A DNA stretch of 64,000 nt from Anthonomus grandis grandis. Taxonomy: Eukaryota > Arthropoda > Insecta > Coleoptera > Curculionidae. The DNA is taken from positions 5,558,698-5,622,697 of the forward strand of contig NC_065564.1 in the NCBI RefSeq assembly GCF_022605725.1. The letters run 5' to 3'. Shown here piece by piece: positions 10,515-22,015 of the stretch; the first letter of the stretch is position 1; the number at the start of each line of letters is the position of its first letter. Both the position numbers and the translations under genes were made by a program. The notes beneath the pieces are model-generated. The model ran no database searches and had not been told where the DNA came from. It saw nothing but the letters and a program-made list of their open reading frames with translations.

Positions 10515-11739
10515 TACAGGACAGAGTTGAGCAACTGATTCGTGTTACATCCGTCTATCAGTATAACATCTGTGCCATTTATTGACCCAATAGAATCGTA
10601 AGTGAATAATCATTAAGACAACTCAACTGAACAACCAACAAAAAAATACAGTTCAAAAATAATTAAGGTAATTACAAATTGTGCAGAGGGACGGGGGGGG
10701 GTAGTGATATCTTGAAACTGGTAACGAAATCCACCCTATGTTCGATACTGAATGGTAAAAAAATCCCCCTCTTATTTGGGGAACTTATATGGCTTTAGCC
10801 AGGCCAAGGGGGATGAAATGGGAGATTGTATCCGAGTAATGTCCGAGAAAAGAGCGATTGTAATCAGCGGGAAATGCAGGGCCGGATAATTGCTAATTTA
10901 TACTATTATATTAAGGGCGGAATCTGAATACCTGCATTAGGAAACAAACTGGGAACGTTACGTAAACCGTGGATACGCAATATTGGCCACATCCGTGATT
11001 TATGCCGAGCCAAATATTACGCCGGGTCCCGGTGAAGGGATTAGGGTTGAAAAATGCACCTCCACGTTCCCCTTCCCCCGCCAGGATTTGCATAAACCAA
11101 ATAAAAGCCCGGATTAACCGACGTGCAGTTTCGGAAAATACACGGGCCCTCCATACGTGCCCCGTTTCGTATTAACCGGATCACCGGAAATGCCCATGTG
11201 ATTGATCATCTTCATAAAATTGGTTTCCGGAAAGGGGGTTCGTGGATGTAATCCAGAAAATTCCAGTTTTTCCACTGTCAAAAGACAAAAAACTGAGAAA
11301 GAAAGAGTGAGGAAGAGCCCCTGGATAAACAAAAAATACTTCCATTAAAAAAAATCTGTATTTAAAGGAGGAAATTGCATCATACAAGATCCAACTGGCT
11401 AGAAAGAGAAGAAAATCACTTCAACTACCTGGAATAAAATGAGTACACGTCAACATAAAGTCTATTTATATTCCTAAGCAATATCTGGATAGAAACATCA
11501 AAAAACTCCTCCTGTAACTTGCTAGTTTTATCTCAATATAATTATTGTAATGTTGTCTATGATTGGCGCTTGGACTATGAGGATAAGAGAAGAATACAAA
11601 GTTTATGAATTTGACTTATTTTTGGTATTTGCAGACGAGATCATATTGTATCAAATAAATTGAGTGAACTAAAGCTAATTATGTCTAAACGCAGATTGAT
11701 GCATTTATTGTGTTTTTATTATAAAATTTTAAAAACCGT
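10515..11739. other. Unique region, no gene recognised
   Basis: The part from about 10680 to 11330 is GC-richer with several CpGs. A minus-strand ORF pair around 11114-11387 overlaps itself in two frames and has no domain. From 11340 the sequence becomes AT-rich with a few degenerate GCCTGGAA-like fragments ('gctagaaagag', 'cctggaataaaatg' near 11395-11440). Nothing else is supported. Confidence 0.45.
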
Positions 11740-12083
11740 AGGTCACAGAAATTGTTTTTGCAATACAGCCATACCTGATTTAGAGTAACTTCTGTTAAAC
11801 ATTGTGTCTTTTGCACTAAAGATCAAAGTCGACCAGACCGGTATATTGATTTCACTTGTTTATTTACTCTGCTTTTTACTATTTTATTTATCAAAACACT
11901 CGTCATCCATGCGGTTTATCTGCTCCCTCGAGGTCACAGAAATTGTTTTTGCAGTACTGCCATACCTGATTTAGAGTAACTTCTGTTAAACATTGTGTCT
12001 TTTGCACTAAAGATCAAAGTCGACCAGACCGGTATACTGATTCCACTTGTATATTTACTCTGCTTTTTACTATTTTATTTATT
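11740..12083 (+). repeat. 191-bp direct tandem duplication
   Basis: The block starting AGGTCACAGAAATTGTTTTT at 11740 is repeated from 11931 with only a few substitutions, through 'gatcaaagtcgaccagaccg' to 'ctattttattta'. The second copy ends near 12083, about 40 bp shorter than the unit. There are two copies only and no ORF. It may be a remnant of a transposon with internal repeats; I do not recognise the family. Confidence 0.85.
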
Positions 12084-12639
12084 ACTTAATTTTTTGGAAT
12101 TGGAATAAACCTTCCTCCCTTTCTCGCTTGATGATGACGCACACAAGAGGGTGCGAAAAATATGGACAAATAAATAATTCCTCCTTCTCCCCCAGATAAG
12201 GGAGATCGCGTTGCAGGCCTGCATGTAGGGAAATTGGATTTGCGGTGGTCCTTAAGTTCTCCGAAATCTCATTAACGGACAAAAGGGTGGCGATCATCCT
12301 CCCTCCCTCATCGAGGGGTTAATTTAAGGGGTCCAAAATGTACACGCGCGCGGATCAATTTTTCCCTACGAACAAGAAGACGATGACGACGACGGGCCCT
12401 TTATTGAAATTCCATCAGAGTCAACATGCAGATGAGAGGTTTAATAAAGAAAAGGGTGAGGGGAGCTGTGGGGGGGGGTACCTCTCCCCCTTCCCACATG
12501 CCTTCGTATTAAGTTATTAAAACGGCATGCGGCTCGAAGGACCGGAAAATGGGAAATTGAATTGTTTTTTTTTTTTAATGAAAATGCGACAATGCGAATT
12601 TGGAAAAATAGGGTTTTACTCACTCTCTTTCCGATCGAT
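12084..12639. other. GC-richer island with inverted 14-mer
   Basis: This carries CGGCTCGAAGGACCGG at 12530-12545, the inverse of the duplicated motif near 4.9 kb. CpG dinucleotides (CGCGCG near 12346), a GACGACGACG run near 12375 and a G-run near 12471 are visible. ORFs of ~60 codons on both strands lack domains. Confidence 0.45.
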
Positions 12640-15600
12640 CTATTTTTTTCCCTTTTTTAGACAGTCGTTTTCTCCCTCTTCCAGGCGTCAAAGTCATGTT
12701 TCCTCTTGTTTTAAGGAGTTAAAAAGGGAGAAAACAAAATTTTCCAGACAGTTTTTTTTTTTTCTAGTCAGTTTTAGTAATTTTTTCTTTTTTCCATGCA
12801 TCCTAATGCAGGCCTTTTTTCGCTAATTCAGCCAGTAGAATTTTTTTTCTTTATTCCACGCAGTCAGGGTCATTTTCTCTCTTTTCCAGGTAGTGACAAT
12901 ATTTTTTTTTTCACCCACGATTCTTCTATTCATGCAGAAAGTTAAAGTCATTTGTGTCACAGGCAGTCGAACGTTTTTTTCCTTATTCCAGGCAGTCACA
13001 TTCATTTTCTCGCTCTTCCAGGAAATTAAAGTCATTATTCTTCCAAGTTTGGAAGGAAAGTGAGAAAAAAGAACTTGAAGTGTCATCTTCCAAAAAGTTA
13101 ATTGTTTCTTTTTTTCAGGCAGTCTGATGAGACTTTTTTTCGCAAATTCAGACAGTAGAATATTGTTTTCTTCATTCCAGGTCAGTCAGCGTCATTTTCT
13201 TGTTTTTCGAGGCAGTGAAAAATAAATTTTTTTCTCCTATGCAGTCAGCATGATTATTTTGTTCTTCCAGGAAATTGATGTAATTTTTTTTCTTATTCTA
13301 GGCAGTCGCATTCATTTTCTTCCTCTTTCAAGCAGTCAGAGCAATTTTTTGTCTCTTTTCAGGCAATTGAAGTAATTTTTTCTCTTCTTGCGGACAGCTG
13401 AAATCATTTTTTTCTTCTTCGAGGCAGTCTGATAAGTGGTTTTTCGCTAATTCAGGCAATCAAATATTTTTGTCCTTATTCCAGGCAATCGAATTCATTT
13501 TCTCGCTCTTTCAAGCAGTCAGAGCAATTTTTTGTCTCTTTTCAGGCAGTTAAAGTAATTTTTTCTCTTCTTCTAGAGCGTTAAAGTCATTTCCCTCTTC
13601 TTCCAGGCAGTCTGATAAGTCGTTTTTCGCTGATTTAGGCAGTCGAATATTTGTTTCCTTATTCCAGGCAGTTCCATTCATTTTCTCGCTCTTTCAAGCA
13701 GTCAGAGCAATTTTTTGTCTCTTTTCAGGCAGTTAAAGTAATTTTTTCTCTTCTTCTAGAGCGTTAAAGTCATTTCCCTCTTCTTCCAGGCAGTCTGATA
13801 AGTCGTTTTTCGCTGATTTAGGCAGTCGAATATTTGTTTCCTTATTCCAGGCAGTCCCATTTATTTTCTCGCTCTTTCAAGCAGTCAGAGCAATTTTTTA
13901 TCTCTTTTCAGGCAGTTGAAGTAATTTTTTCTCTTCTTCTAGAGCATTAAAGTCATTTCCCTCTTCTTCCAGGCAGTCTGATAAGTTGTTTTTCGCTGAT
14001 TTAGGCAGTCGAATATTTGTTTCCTTATTCCTAGGCAGTCCTATTTATTTTCTCGCTCTTTCAAGCAGTCAGAGTAATTTTTTGTCTCTTTTCAGGCAGT
14101 TGAAGTAATTTTTTCTCTTCTTTTAGGGAGTTAAAGTAATTTTTTCTCTTCTTCCAGACAGTCTGATGAGTCTCTATTAGCTAATTCAGGCAATCGAATA
14201 TTTTTGTCCTTATTCCGGGCAGTCACATTCATTTTCTCGCTCTTTCAAGCAGTCAGAGTAATTTTTCATCTCTTTTCAGGCAATTGAAGTCATTTTTTTT
14301 CTTCTTCGAGGCAGTCTGATGAGTCTCTTTTCGCTAATTCAGACAATCGAATATTTTTGTCCATATTCCAGGCAGTCTGATGAGTCTCTTTTGGCTAATT
14401 CAGACAATCGAATATTTTTGTCCTTATTCCAGGCAATCACATTCATTTTCTCTCTCTTTCAAGCAGTCAGAGTAATTTTTTGTCTCTTTTCAGGCAGTTG
14501 AAGTAATTTTTCCTCTTCTTTCAGGGAGCTGAAATCACTTTTTTCTTCTTCGAGGCAGTCTGATGAGTCTCTTTTCGCTAATTCAGGCAATCGAATATTT
14601 TTGTCCTTTTTTCAGGCAGTCGGATTCATTTTCTCCCTCTTTCAAGTAGTCAGAGTAATTTTTTCTCTCTTTTCAGGCAGTTGAAGTAATTTTTCCTCTT
14701 CTTCTAGAGAGTTAAAGTAATTTTTTATCTTCTTCCAGGCAGTCTGAAAAGTCGTTTTTCTCTGATTTAGGCAATCGAATATTTGTTTCCTTATTCCAGG
14801 CAGTCCCATTTATTTTCTCGCTCTTTCAAGCAGTCAGAGCAATTTTTTGTCTCTTTTCAGGCAGTTAAAGTAATTTTTTCTCTTCTTCTAGAGCATTAAA
14901 GTCATTTCCCTCTTCTTCCAGGCAGTCTAATAAGTTGTTTTTCGCTGATTTAGGCAGTCGAATATTTGTTTCCTTATTCCAGGCAGTCCCATTTATTTTC
15001 TCGCTCTTTCAAGCAGTCAGAGCAATTTTTTGTCTCTTTTCAGGCAGTTAAAGTAATTTTTTCTCTTCTTCTAGAGCGTTAAAGTCATTTCCCTCTTCTT
15101 CCAGGCAGTCTGATAAGTTGTTTTTTGCTGATTTAGGCAGTCGAATATTTGTTTCCTTATTCCACGCAGTCTCATTTATTTTCTCGCTCTTTCAAGCAGT
15201 CAGAGTAATTTTTCATCTCTTTTCAGGCAGTTGAAGTAATTTTTCCTCTTCTTTCAGGGAGCTCAAATCACTTTTTTCTTTTTCGAGGCAGTCTGATGAG
15301 TCTCTTTTCGCTAATTCAGGCAATCGAATATTTTTGTCCCTATTCCAGGCAGTCGGATTAATTTTCTCGCTCTTTCAAGTAGTCAGAGTAATTTTTTTGT
15401 CTCTTTTCAGGCAATTAAAGTAATTTTTCCTCTTCTTTCAGAGAGCTGAAGTCATTTTTCTCTTCTTCCAGGCAGTCTGATGAGTCTCTTTTCGCTAATT
15501 CAGGCAATAGAATATTTTTGTCCATGTTCCCGGCAGTCGAATTCATTTTCTCGCTCTTTCAAGTAGTCAGAGTAATTTTTTGTCTCTTTTCAGGCAGTTA

Positions 15601-16165
15601 AAGTAATTTTTTCTCTTCTTCTAGAGCGGTAAAGTCATTTCCCTCTTCTTCCAGGCAGTCTGATAAGTCGTTTTTCGCTAATTCAGGCAATCGAATATTT
15701 TTGTCCTTATTCCAGGCAATCACATTCATTTTCTCCCTCTTTTAAGCTGTCAGAGTAATTTTTTACAACTCTTTTCAGGCAGTTGGAGTCATTTTTGTCT
15801 TTTTTCTAGGCATTTGAAGTAATTTTCGCTTTTTTTTTCAATCCGTTGAAGTATTATTTTCTCTGTTTTAAGGTGATTTTTTCTTTGTTTTCAGGCAGTC
15901 ATTAGAGTCATTTTTACCCATTGGAAATACTTGTGCTATTTCCAGGGTTTTCTAGGCACCAAAGTTCCCCTGTTCCAGGAAGTCAGATATATTTTTTTTC
16001 TTCCAGACAGTTAAAGTTATTTTCCTTTTCGGTCAGGCATTTAGGCAATTGGAGTAATTTTTTCTCTCTTCCAGGCAGCTGAAATTGTTCCCTATTGTTT
16101 CCAGACAATTAGAATAATTTTCTCCCTCTTCCAGGTAGTTAAATCATGTTTTCTCTTCTTCCAAG
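12640..16165 (-). repeat. TTCCAGGCAGT minisatellite, ~180-bp higher-order repeat
   Basis: Monomers of ~30 bp of the form (T/C)n-CAGGCAGT-nnAGT-AATTTTT are repeated over 100 times. From ~13500 a higher-order unit of about 180-184 bp is clear, with GCTCTTTCAAGCAGTCAGAG at about 13503, 13687, 13869, 14052 and 14236 and later. Each unit holds six monomers. This is the pyrimidine-on-plus orientation of the GCCTGGAA family. Monomers resemble 3' splice sites (polypyrimidine tract plus CAG|G). Any ORF is a by-product of the repeat. Confidence 0.9.
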
Positions 16166-16194
16166 GAATTGATTACAGGAGCAGATTGGGGAAA

Positions 16195-16500
16195 TTTTTA
16201 ATAATAATAATAATAATATAATATAATTTTTTTTGGGAAAAGCGAAAATAAAGTGAAAAATCCTTAAAAAAAAGAATCCTGGGAAATAGCACAGAGAAAC
16301 TATTCAAACTGCTTGGAAAACTTATTACTGCCTGGAATTTCTGTTACAAGTGCCTGGAAAAATTGAAAAACAAATTCGAATTTCCTGGAAAAATAGGATT
16401 TTTTCAATTTCCCTATTCCTTTACTGAAAATATGAAAAAATAAAAAAAAATAATTCGGTTGCCTGGAAAATTGATCGGAAATCTTTCAATAATTTTAATT
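16195..16500 (+). repeat. TAA microsatellite and GCCTGGAA monomers
   Basis: A short (TAA)n run (about 16200-16220) is followed by diverged monomers in the opposite orientation to the preceding block (GCTTGGAAAAC, GCCTGGAATTTC, GCCTGGAAAAATTG, GCCTGGAAAATTG). The strand switch of the minisatellite family occurs here. Confidence 0.65.
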
Positions 16501-16964
16501 TTTTTTTGCACGCAGTTTCCCTTAAATTTCTCATCTTCCCTCCTTATCTTCCTCAAGTTTTTCTTTCTCGTTCTAAATCCTCAAGGAAACTAAGAAACCT
16601 AAAATATTCCCAAACTTACTAAATACATGTTTACTTAAACTGGAAGTTATCCTGCAAAACGATCCCCAAACTGCATCCCAAACCCAATTAAACTTTCAAA
16701 TGCACATATTGACCGTCAATCGATTAAACTATAAGGATTAACTACGGCCCTCCGATCGCGCTAATCTCAGTTTAACGAAGTCCATATAATAAACAATTTA
16801 ATCCGATTAGTTTGGGGAGGAATTATAAACCGATCCAGATACAGACTTCGGACGTGAAAAATTCAGGAGTTGTCCTAAATCACATTTTCCCGGATACTGA
16901 AACATGCATGGACCGTCATCCCGTCGATACAAATAATAACGGAGGGGTAGAGGAAAATTTTCCC
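16501..16964. other. Unique island, no gene recognised
   Basis: Non-repetitive sequence with moderate GC between about 16620 and 16960. A 67-codon ORF at 16812-17015 runs into the next minisatellite and has no recognisable domain. Confidence 0.45.
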
Positions 16965-19255
16965 GGATGTTTTCAGGCATCGACAAACGGTAATAATAGA
17001 TTTGCGTCTCAGTAGCGTGCTTTTTTGAGAATTTTTTCCAGTTGGTTTTTTGTGTTTTTCCAGGCAGTCGATATTAATTGTTTTCTCCTTCCAGGGACGT
17101 GGTTCTCCTTTAAAATATTGTTTTATCTTTTCCAGGCAGGTTTTTCAGGAGTTTCAATGCTTTTCCTTTTTTCACATTGGAGATTTTTCTTTTCTTATTT
17201 TATAGTAATTTCTTGTCCTTTTTCCAGGTAGCTACAATGATTTTTCTTGTTTTTCCAGGCAGTAGGAGTAGTGCTTTTTTGCCTTTCAGGAAACGTTTTT
17301 TTTTTAAGCAACTTCAGTCTTTTTTGTCATTTTTAAACTACTTCAAGGTATTTTTGTTGTTTTTCTAGAAATAAATTGATTTTTTTCATCCTGGAAAATC
17401 ATATTTTCTCTCTTCCAAGCAGTTACAGCCATGCTTTCCTTGTTTCAGAAGTTTTTTCAGGTATTTTCACTTTTCTCCTTTTTTTTAGTTGGAGAGTTTT
17501 GTAGTCAATTTTTCTCCCTTTTTTAGACAGTCAGATAATTTTTCTCTCTCTTCTCAGGGACTTGCAGTAGTTTTCTTTCCTTTTATACGCAGTTAGATAA
17601 TTTTTCTCTCTTTTCTCAGGCAATTGCACTAATTTTTTGTCCTTTCTCAGACAGTCAGATAGTTTTTCTTTCTCTTCTCAGGCAATTGCACTAATTTTTT
17701 GTCCTTTCTCAGACAGTCAGATAGTTTTTCTTTCTCTTCTCAGGCTGTTACAGTAATTTTTGTTTCTCTTTCAGTCAGTTAGATAATTTTTCTCTCTCTT
17801 CTCAGGCATTTGCAGTAATTTTTTTTCCTTTTTCAGATAGTCAAATAATTTTTCTCCCTGTTTTCAGGTAATTGCATTCATTTTTCTCGTTTTCTCAGAC
17901 AGATTATTTTTCTCTTTCTTCTCTTTCTGTCTTCTCAGGCACTTGCAGTCATTTTTTTCCCTTTCTCAGGCATAATTTTTCTCTCCCTTTGCAGGCAGTT
18001 GCAGTCATTTTTCTATAATTTTTGTTCCTTTTTCAGTCAGTCAGATAATTTTTCTCTCTCTTCTCAGGCAATTGCAGCATTTTTTTCCTTTTTCAGACAG
18101 TCAAATAATTTTTCTCCCTATTTTCAAGCAATTGCAGTCATTTTTCTCATTTTCTCAGACAGATTATTTTTCTCTTTCTTCTCAGGTACTTGCAGTATTT
18201 TTTGTCCCTTTTTTTGGCAGTCAGATAATTTTTCTCTCTCTTCTCAGGTAATTGCAGTAATTTTTTTTCTTTTTTCAGACAGTCAAATAATTTTTCTCCC
18301 TGTTTTCAAGCAATTGCAGTCATTTTTCTCGTTTTCTCAGACAGATAATTTTTCTCTCTCTTCTCAGGAACTTGCAGTAATTTTTTTCCCTTTCTCAGGT
18401 AGTCAGATAATTTTTCTCTCTTTTCTCAGGCAATTGCAGTCATTTTTCTCATTTTCTCAGACAGATTATTTTTCTCTCTCTTCTCAGATCCTTGCAGTAT
18501 TTTTTAGCCCTTTTTCAGGCAGTCAGATAATTTTTCTCTCTCTTCTCAGGTACTTGCAGTATTTTTTCCCTTTTTCAGTTAATCAGATAATTTTTCTCTC
18601 TCTTCTCAGGCAATTGCAGCATTTTTTTCCTTTTTCAGACAGTCAAATAATTTTTCTCCCTATTTTCAAGCAATTGCAGTCATTTTTCTCATTTTCTCAG
18701 ACAGATAATTTTTTTCTTTCTTCTCAGGAACTTGCAGTATTTTTTGTCCCTTTTTCAGGCAGTCAGATAATTTTTCTCTCTCTTCTCAGGCATTTGCAGT
18801 AATTTTTTTTCCTTTTTCAGATAGTCAAATAATTTTTCTCTCTGTTTTCAGGTAATTGCATTCATTTTTCTCGTTTTCTTAGACCGATAATTTTTCTCTC
18901 TCTTCTCAGGCATTTGCAGTAATTTTTTTTCCTTTTTCAGATAGTCAAATAATTTTTCTCCCTCTTCTCAGGTACTTGCAGTATTTTTTCCCTTTTTCAG
19001 TTAATCAGATAATTTTTCTCTCTTTTCTCAGGCAATTGCAGTCATTTTTCTCATTTTCTCAGACAGATAATTTTTCTCTCTCTTCTTCTTCTTCCAGGCA
19101 GTTGTAGTTTTTTTATTGTCCCTTTCTCAGACAGTCAGATAATTTTTCCCCCTCTTTTCAGGCTGTTATAGAGTTTTTTCTTATTCTGGATAGCTGAGGT
19201 GATTTGTTGTTATTCCAGGAAGTTAAATTAACTCTTTCCTCTGTCCAGTAAGTTT
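16965..19255 (-). repeat. TTCTCAGGCAATTGCAGT minisatellite, ~60-bp dimer
   Basis: ~30-bp monomers alternate between types TTCTCAGGCAATTGCAGT and TTTCAGACAGTCAGATAATT, so the effective period from ~17500 is ~58-62 bp. The array opens a 267-codon reading frame (17999-18802), but its product is only a reading of the repeat. Several monomers read CAGGTAATT or CAGGTACTT, combining a 3'-splice-like and a 5'-splice-like motif (about 17866, 18184, 18246, 18547, 18850, 18969). Confidence 0.9.
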
Positions 19256-20000
19256 CATTATCTGGAAAAACTCTATGCAGTTCCTGGAATTGAAATTCCT
19301 GGATAAAGACTCCTTGAAAGAAGAGGGAAATAAGTGAATTAATCTTTCTTTATTTAGCAAAATCTGCTACATAAAAATAAAATATATAGTAAGGCATTTA
19401 ATATAATATTAAAAACTAATAAATTAAAATTAAAAACCAAAACAAAACCAAAAAATAAGGATAGTATTACAATAATAGTGCTGGTATAAGGTACGAGTAT
19501 TTTTAGCAAATAAATATGTATAATATGTACATACATTCACATATGAGTGGGAATATAAAAAAAGGTAAGAAAAACAAACATACACAATGTAAAAATAAAT
19601 CATACAAATAAAATCTTAAGCTAAACGTAAATAAATAATAAATAAAACTTAAAATGACATAAAATAATTCAAACCTATAAAATAAAACGTATAATGATAT
19701 AACACAGAATAAAGATAAAATTAATGATCAAAAATAAGAGACTGCATAGAAAAAAGGCGTTGCGATGTTGTTGCCTTTTTCTTTAATATACGTTATCTGC
19801 ATTCATTTAACATTGAATATTGACTTAGTATTGTTTTTTGCCTGTCAAAATAAATGACAAATTGTAATGATATTATATTTAAGTGTTCTTTTGCCATTTC
19901 TACGTAAGCATTTGGCATCATTGCATTCATTGGCATCATGGCAAGCAAACAAACTGCCCATAGTTCTACGTCAATGCTATTTCTAGCCTTTTAATGTTGA
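19256..20000. other. AT-rich stretch, possible retroelement 3' UTR
   Basis: After a few purine-orientation monomers (19256-19325: CTGGAAAAAC, CCTGGAATTG, CCTGGATAAAG) comes very AT-rich DNA with repeated AATAAA-like strings on both strands, similar in texture to the LINE 3' regions at 45.24 and 51.6 kb. No coding similarity was found, so retroelement origin is only a suggestion. Confidence 0.35.
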
Positions 20001-20265
20001 CTTATGATGACTCCCTGGAAATAGAAGAAAATTGCGCTTAACAATGAATCAATTGCCTGGAAAAGGAAAAAAGTGCCCGAAAAAGGCAGTTTTTCCAGGA
20101 AATTCATAAAAAAAGAAAAAGAGATTTTCTCAGACTGCCTGGAAAAAGAAAGAAAATCACTCTTGACTGCTTATAATATCAACAAACGCCTTCTGAAAAA
20201 TGCCTGGAAAGAGACAAAAGCTACTTTTACTAGGCAAAAAAACAGAAGAAATTTTGAAGGAAAAT
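20001..20265 (+). repeat. GCCTGGAA minisatellite block
   Basis: Several diverged monomers: CCCTGGAAATAG, GCCTGGAAAAGG, GCCCGAAAAAGG, GCCTGGAAAAAG and GCCTGGAAAGAG. Purine-rich on the plus strand. The 64-codon ORF inside is a reading of the repeat. Confidence 0.7.
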
Positions 20266-20709
20266 AGGAGGGGTTGGAGGGAGGGGTGGAATTATTCTTT
20301 GTTTTCTCACTAATTCTTGTTCTACGTTTTTTGTGCTCTACCTTCTCTTTTTATGTTGCCGTCCCAGTGGCGTCGCGGATCAAATTTTCAGCAAATAATT
20401 AGCTTAGCGGAGCTTTCCGGTTAAGCTAACAATCGTAGCTGCAGGACACGCGCAACTAATTTGCTAATGAAGCTGATAGCTGCCGTCGGGCGCAGCTAAA
20501 CGGGGATAATGGGCGAGCTGGGATGACATTACCAGAACCCTCTGTATACTAATCAGCGTTTAAGCTCCCCTTAGTCCGGACGTTTATGATGGTTTAAAAT
20601 TAATTAAATTTGCACGCTCTCCGGGCGCTTTTACGTGATTACGAATTAACGGAAACGTCAATGGGGTTCGGGTCTGGCGCGGGACGGGCACCGTTATCGA
20701 TACTTGAAC
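20266..20709. other. GC-richer island rich in AGCT
   Basis: Unique sequence with a cluster of AGCT tetranucleotides (seven between about 20400 and 20520) in contexts such as TTAGCT and AAGCTAA. There is a GGAGGG-type run at 20262-20286. No ORF with a domain. Could be noncoding regulatory DNA; not demonstrated. Confidence 0.4.
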
Positions 20710-21340
20710 CAGCCCAAGCAACACATCATATATTATTATCGTTAAATATGTTCAACGATTTTTTAGGAAATTTTTGGTTTTGGTATATTTATGAACCACG
20801 TATACCATATATAATTCTGTTTACAAAAGTGAGAAAATTTCGGCATTTAAAAAAATTGACGCAGGATTTCCATGTGAAAAAAGTAATGGCAACCTTAAAT
20901 ATTTGATGAAATTCTTCTGAAAAATCACTGGTTTTCGTCTATATCATCCAATATAATGACGCTGTTTTTATATTAAATATTGCATATATATTTTATGCAG
21001 AAACATTGTTTTTCATAAAAAAACCCTTACCCCCCCATCCACCCCAAATATTTTACCAGTAAGAAATTCCTTTCAAAAATCACTGTTTTTCGTCCATATT
21101 ATCCAAAAAAATGACGCTGTTTTTATACTAAATATTGTTAAATATAAAATTATATCAAATTTAAATAAGGTGTTATTACATTAAATATGGCATATATATC
21201 TTCTGTAGAAACATTTTTTTTTCATAAAAACAACCTTTACCCCCCACCCACCCCAAACATTTTCCCAGTAAGAAATTCCTGTGAAAAATCACTGTTTTTC
21301 ATCCATACTATCCAATATAATGGCGCTGTTTTTATATTAA
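20710..21340 (-). mobile_element. Satellite-bearing element with intact head, ~2.5 monomers
   Basis: It starts with CAGCCCAAGCAACACA (20710-20725), the same boundary as the copy at 5956. A unique ~175-bp head ends in AAATATTTGATGAAATTC (about 20900), then reverse-oriented 212-bp monomers follow, with the C-rich block CCCCCCACCCACCCC at about 21240-21256. The head/monomer junction is also seen at 53777. The 98-codon ORF across the head (from 20610) starts outside the element and has no domain. The right end is lost near 21340, where minisatellite resumes. Confidence 0.6.
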
Positions 21341-22015
21341 TTAAATAATGAAAAACTGACTTGAAAGTTCTGGAAAAAAAAAGTGGCACGAAATAAGTGG
21401 AAAAAAGTAATTTTAATTAAAAAAAGGCAAACTTTCTCGAAAAACTTACAAAAAAATGAAAATACATTCATTTCAAATACATAGGAAAAAATCAAAAATT
21501 GAATTTTATTTTAAATTAAGTAAAACCGACTTGAAAAGCCTGGAAAAAAAATTACTTGGACCGCATGCGAATAATTTTATTTGAAATATTGAAAATATTG
21601 AAAAGCTGATTAAAAATCCTGGAAACAATTTAAAAAATGGCTTCAAATACGTGGACAAAGTTCAATTTTAATTAAATTGAATAAAAAAATTTTTCAAAAC
21701 TTAATTACAAAATTAATTAAAAACAAAGCAAAAATTATTTTGAAAATCCGTTAAGAAATTAGTCAAAATGCTTGGAAAAATTACTTTAGGTATTTAAAAA
21801 AGAAAAAAATATCTTAACAATATCACGGAAGGGAAAAACAACTTCGATTGTTTGCATTAATTGTCTGGAAGAGGGAAAAGGGCCTTAATTGCTTAAAAAA
21901 GATCAAAAAACGTTCAGTACTTCAACTTCAAATAAAATAGCCTGATTTGCAAAAAAAAATATTTTCTGATTTGTCTAAAAAGAAAAGGGAAAAAATCAAC
22001 TCCTTACAAGAGAAA
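21341..22015 (+). repeat. GCCTGGAA minisatellite, diverged
   Basis: Degenerate ~30-bp monomers, e.g. AGCCTGGAAAAAAAATT (about 21537), ATCCTGGAAACAATTT (about 21616) and TGCTTGGAAAAATTAC (about 21769). More diverged than the 22.8-28 kb block. Confidence 0.65.

Noticed and set aside
12640..16165. CRISPR-like alternation of ~30-bp repeats
   Set aside because: There are no unique spacers; all sequence is related monomer, with a 180-bp higher-order period.
17999..18802. 267-codon plus-strand ORF rich in Phe, Ser and Gln
   Set aside because: It lies wholly inside the 60-bp dimer minisatellite; its amino-acid repeats (IIFLS, QLQSFFSFSQTD) simply mirror the DNA repeat, and an open frame arises because T/C-rich DNA lacks stops. 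Composition alone is not gene evidence.
20610..20906. 98-codon ORF across the head of the satellite element
   Set aside because: It starts in the unique island outside the element and runs through the boundary, so it cannot be an element gene; no domain is visible.
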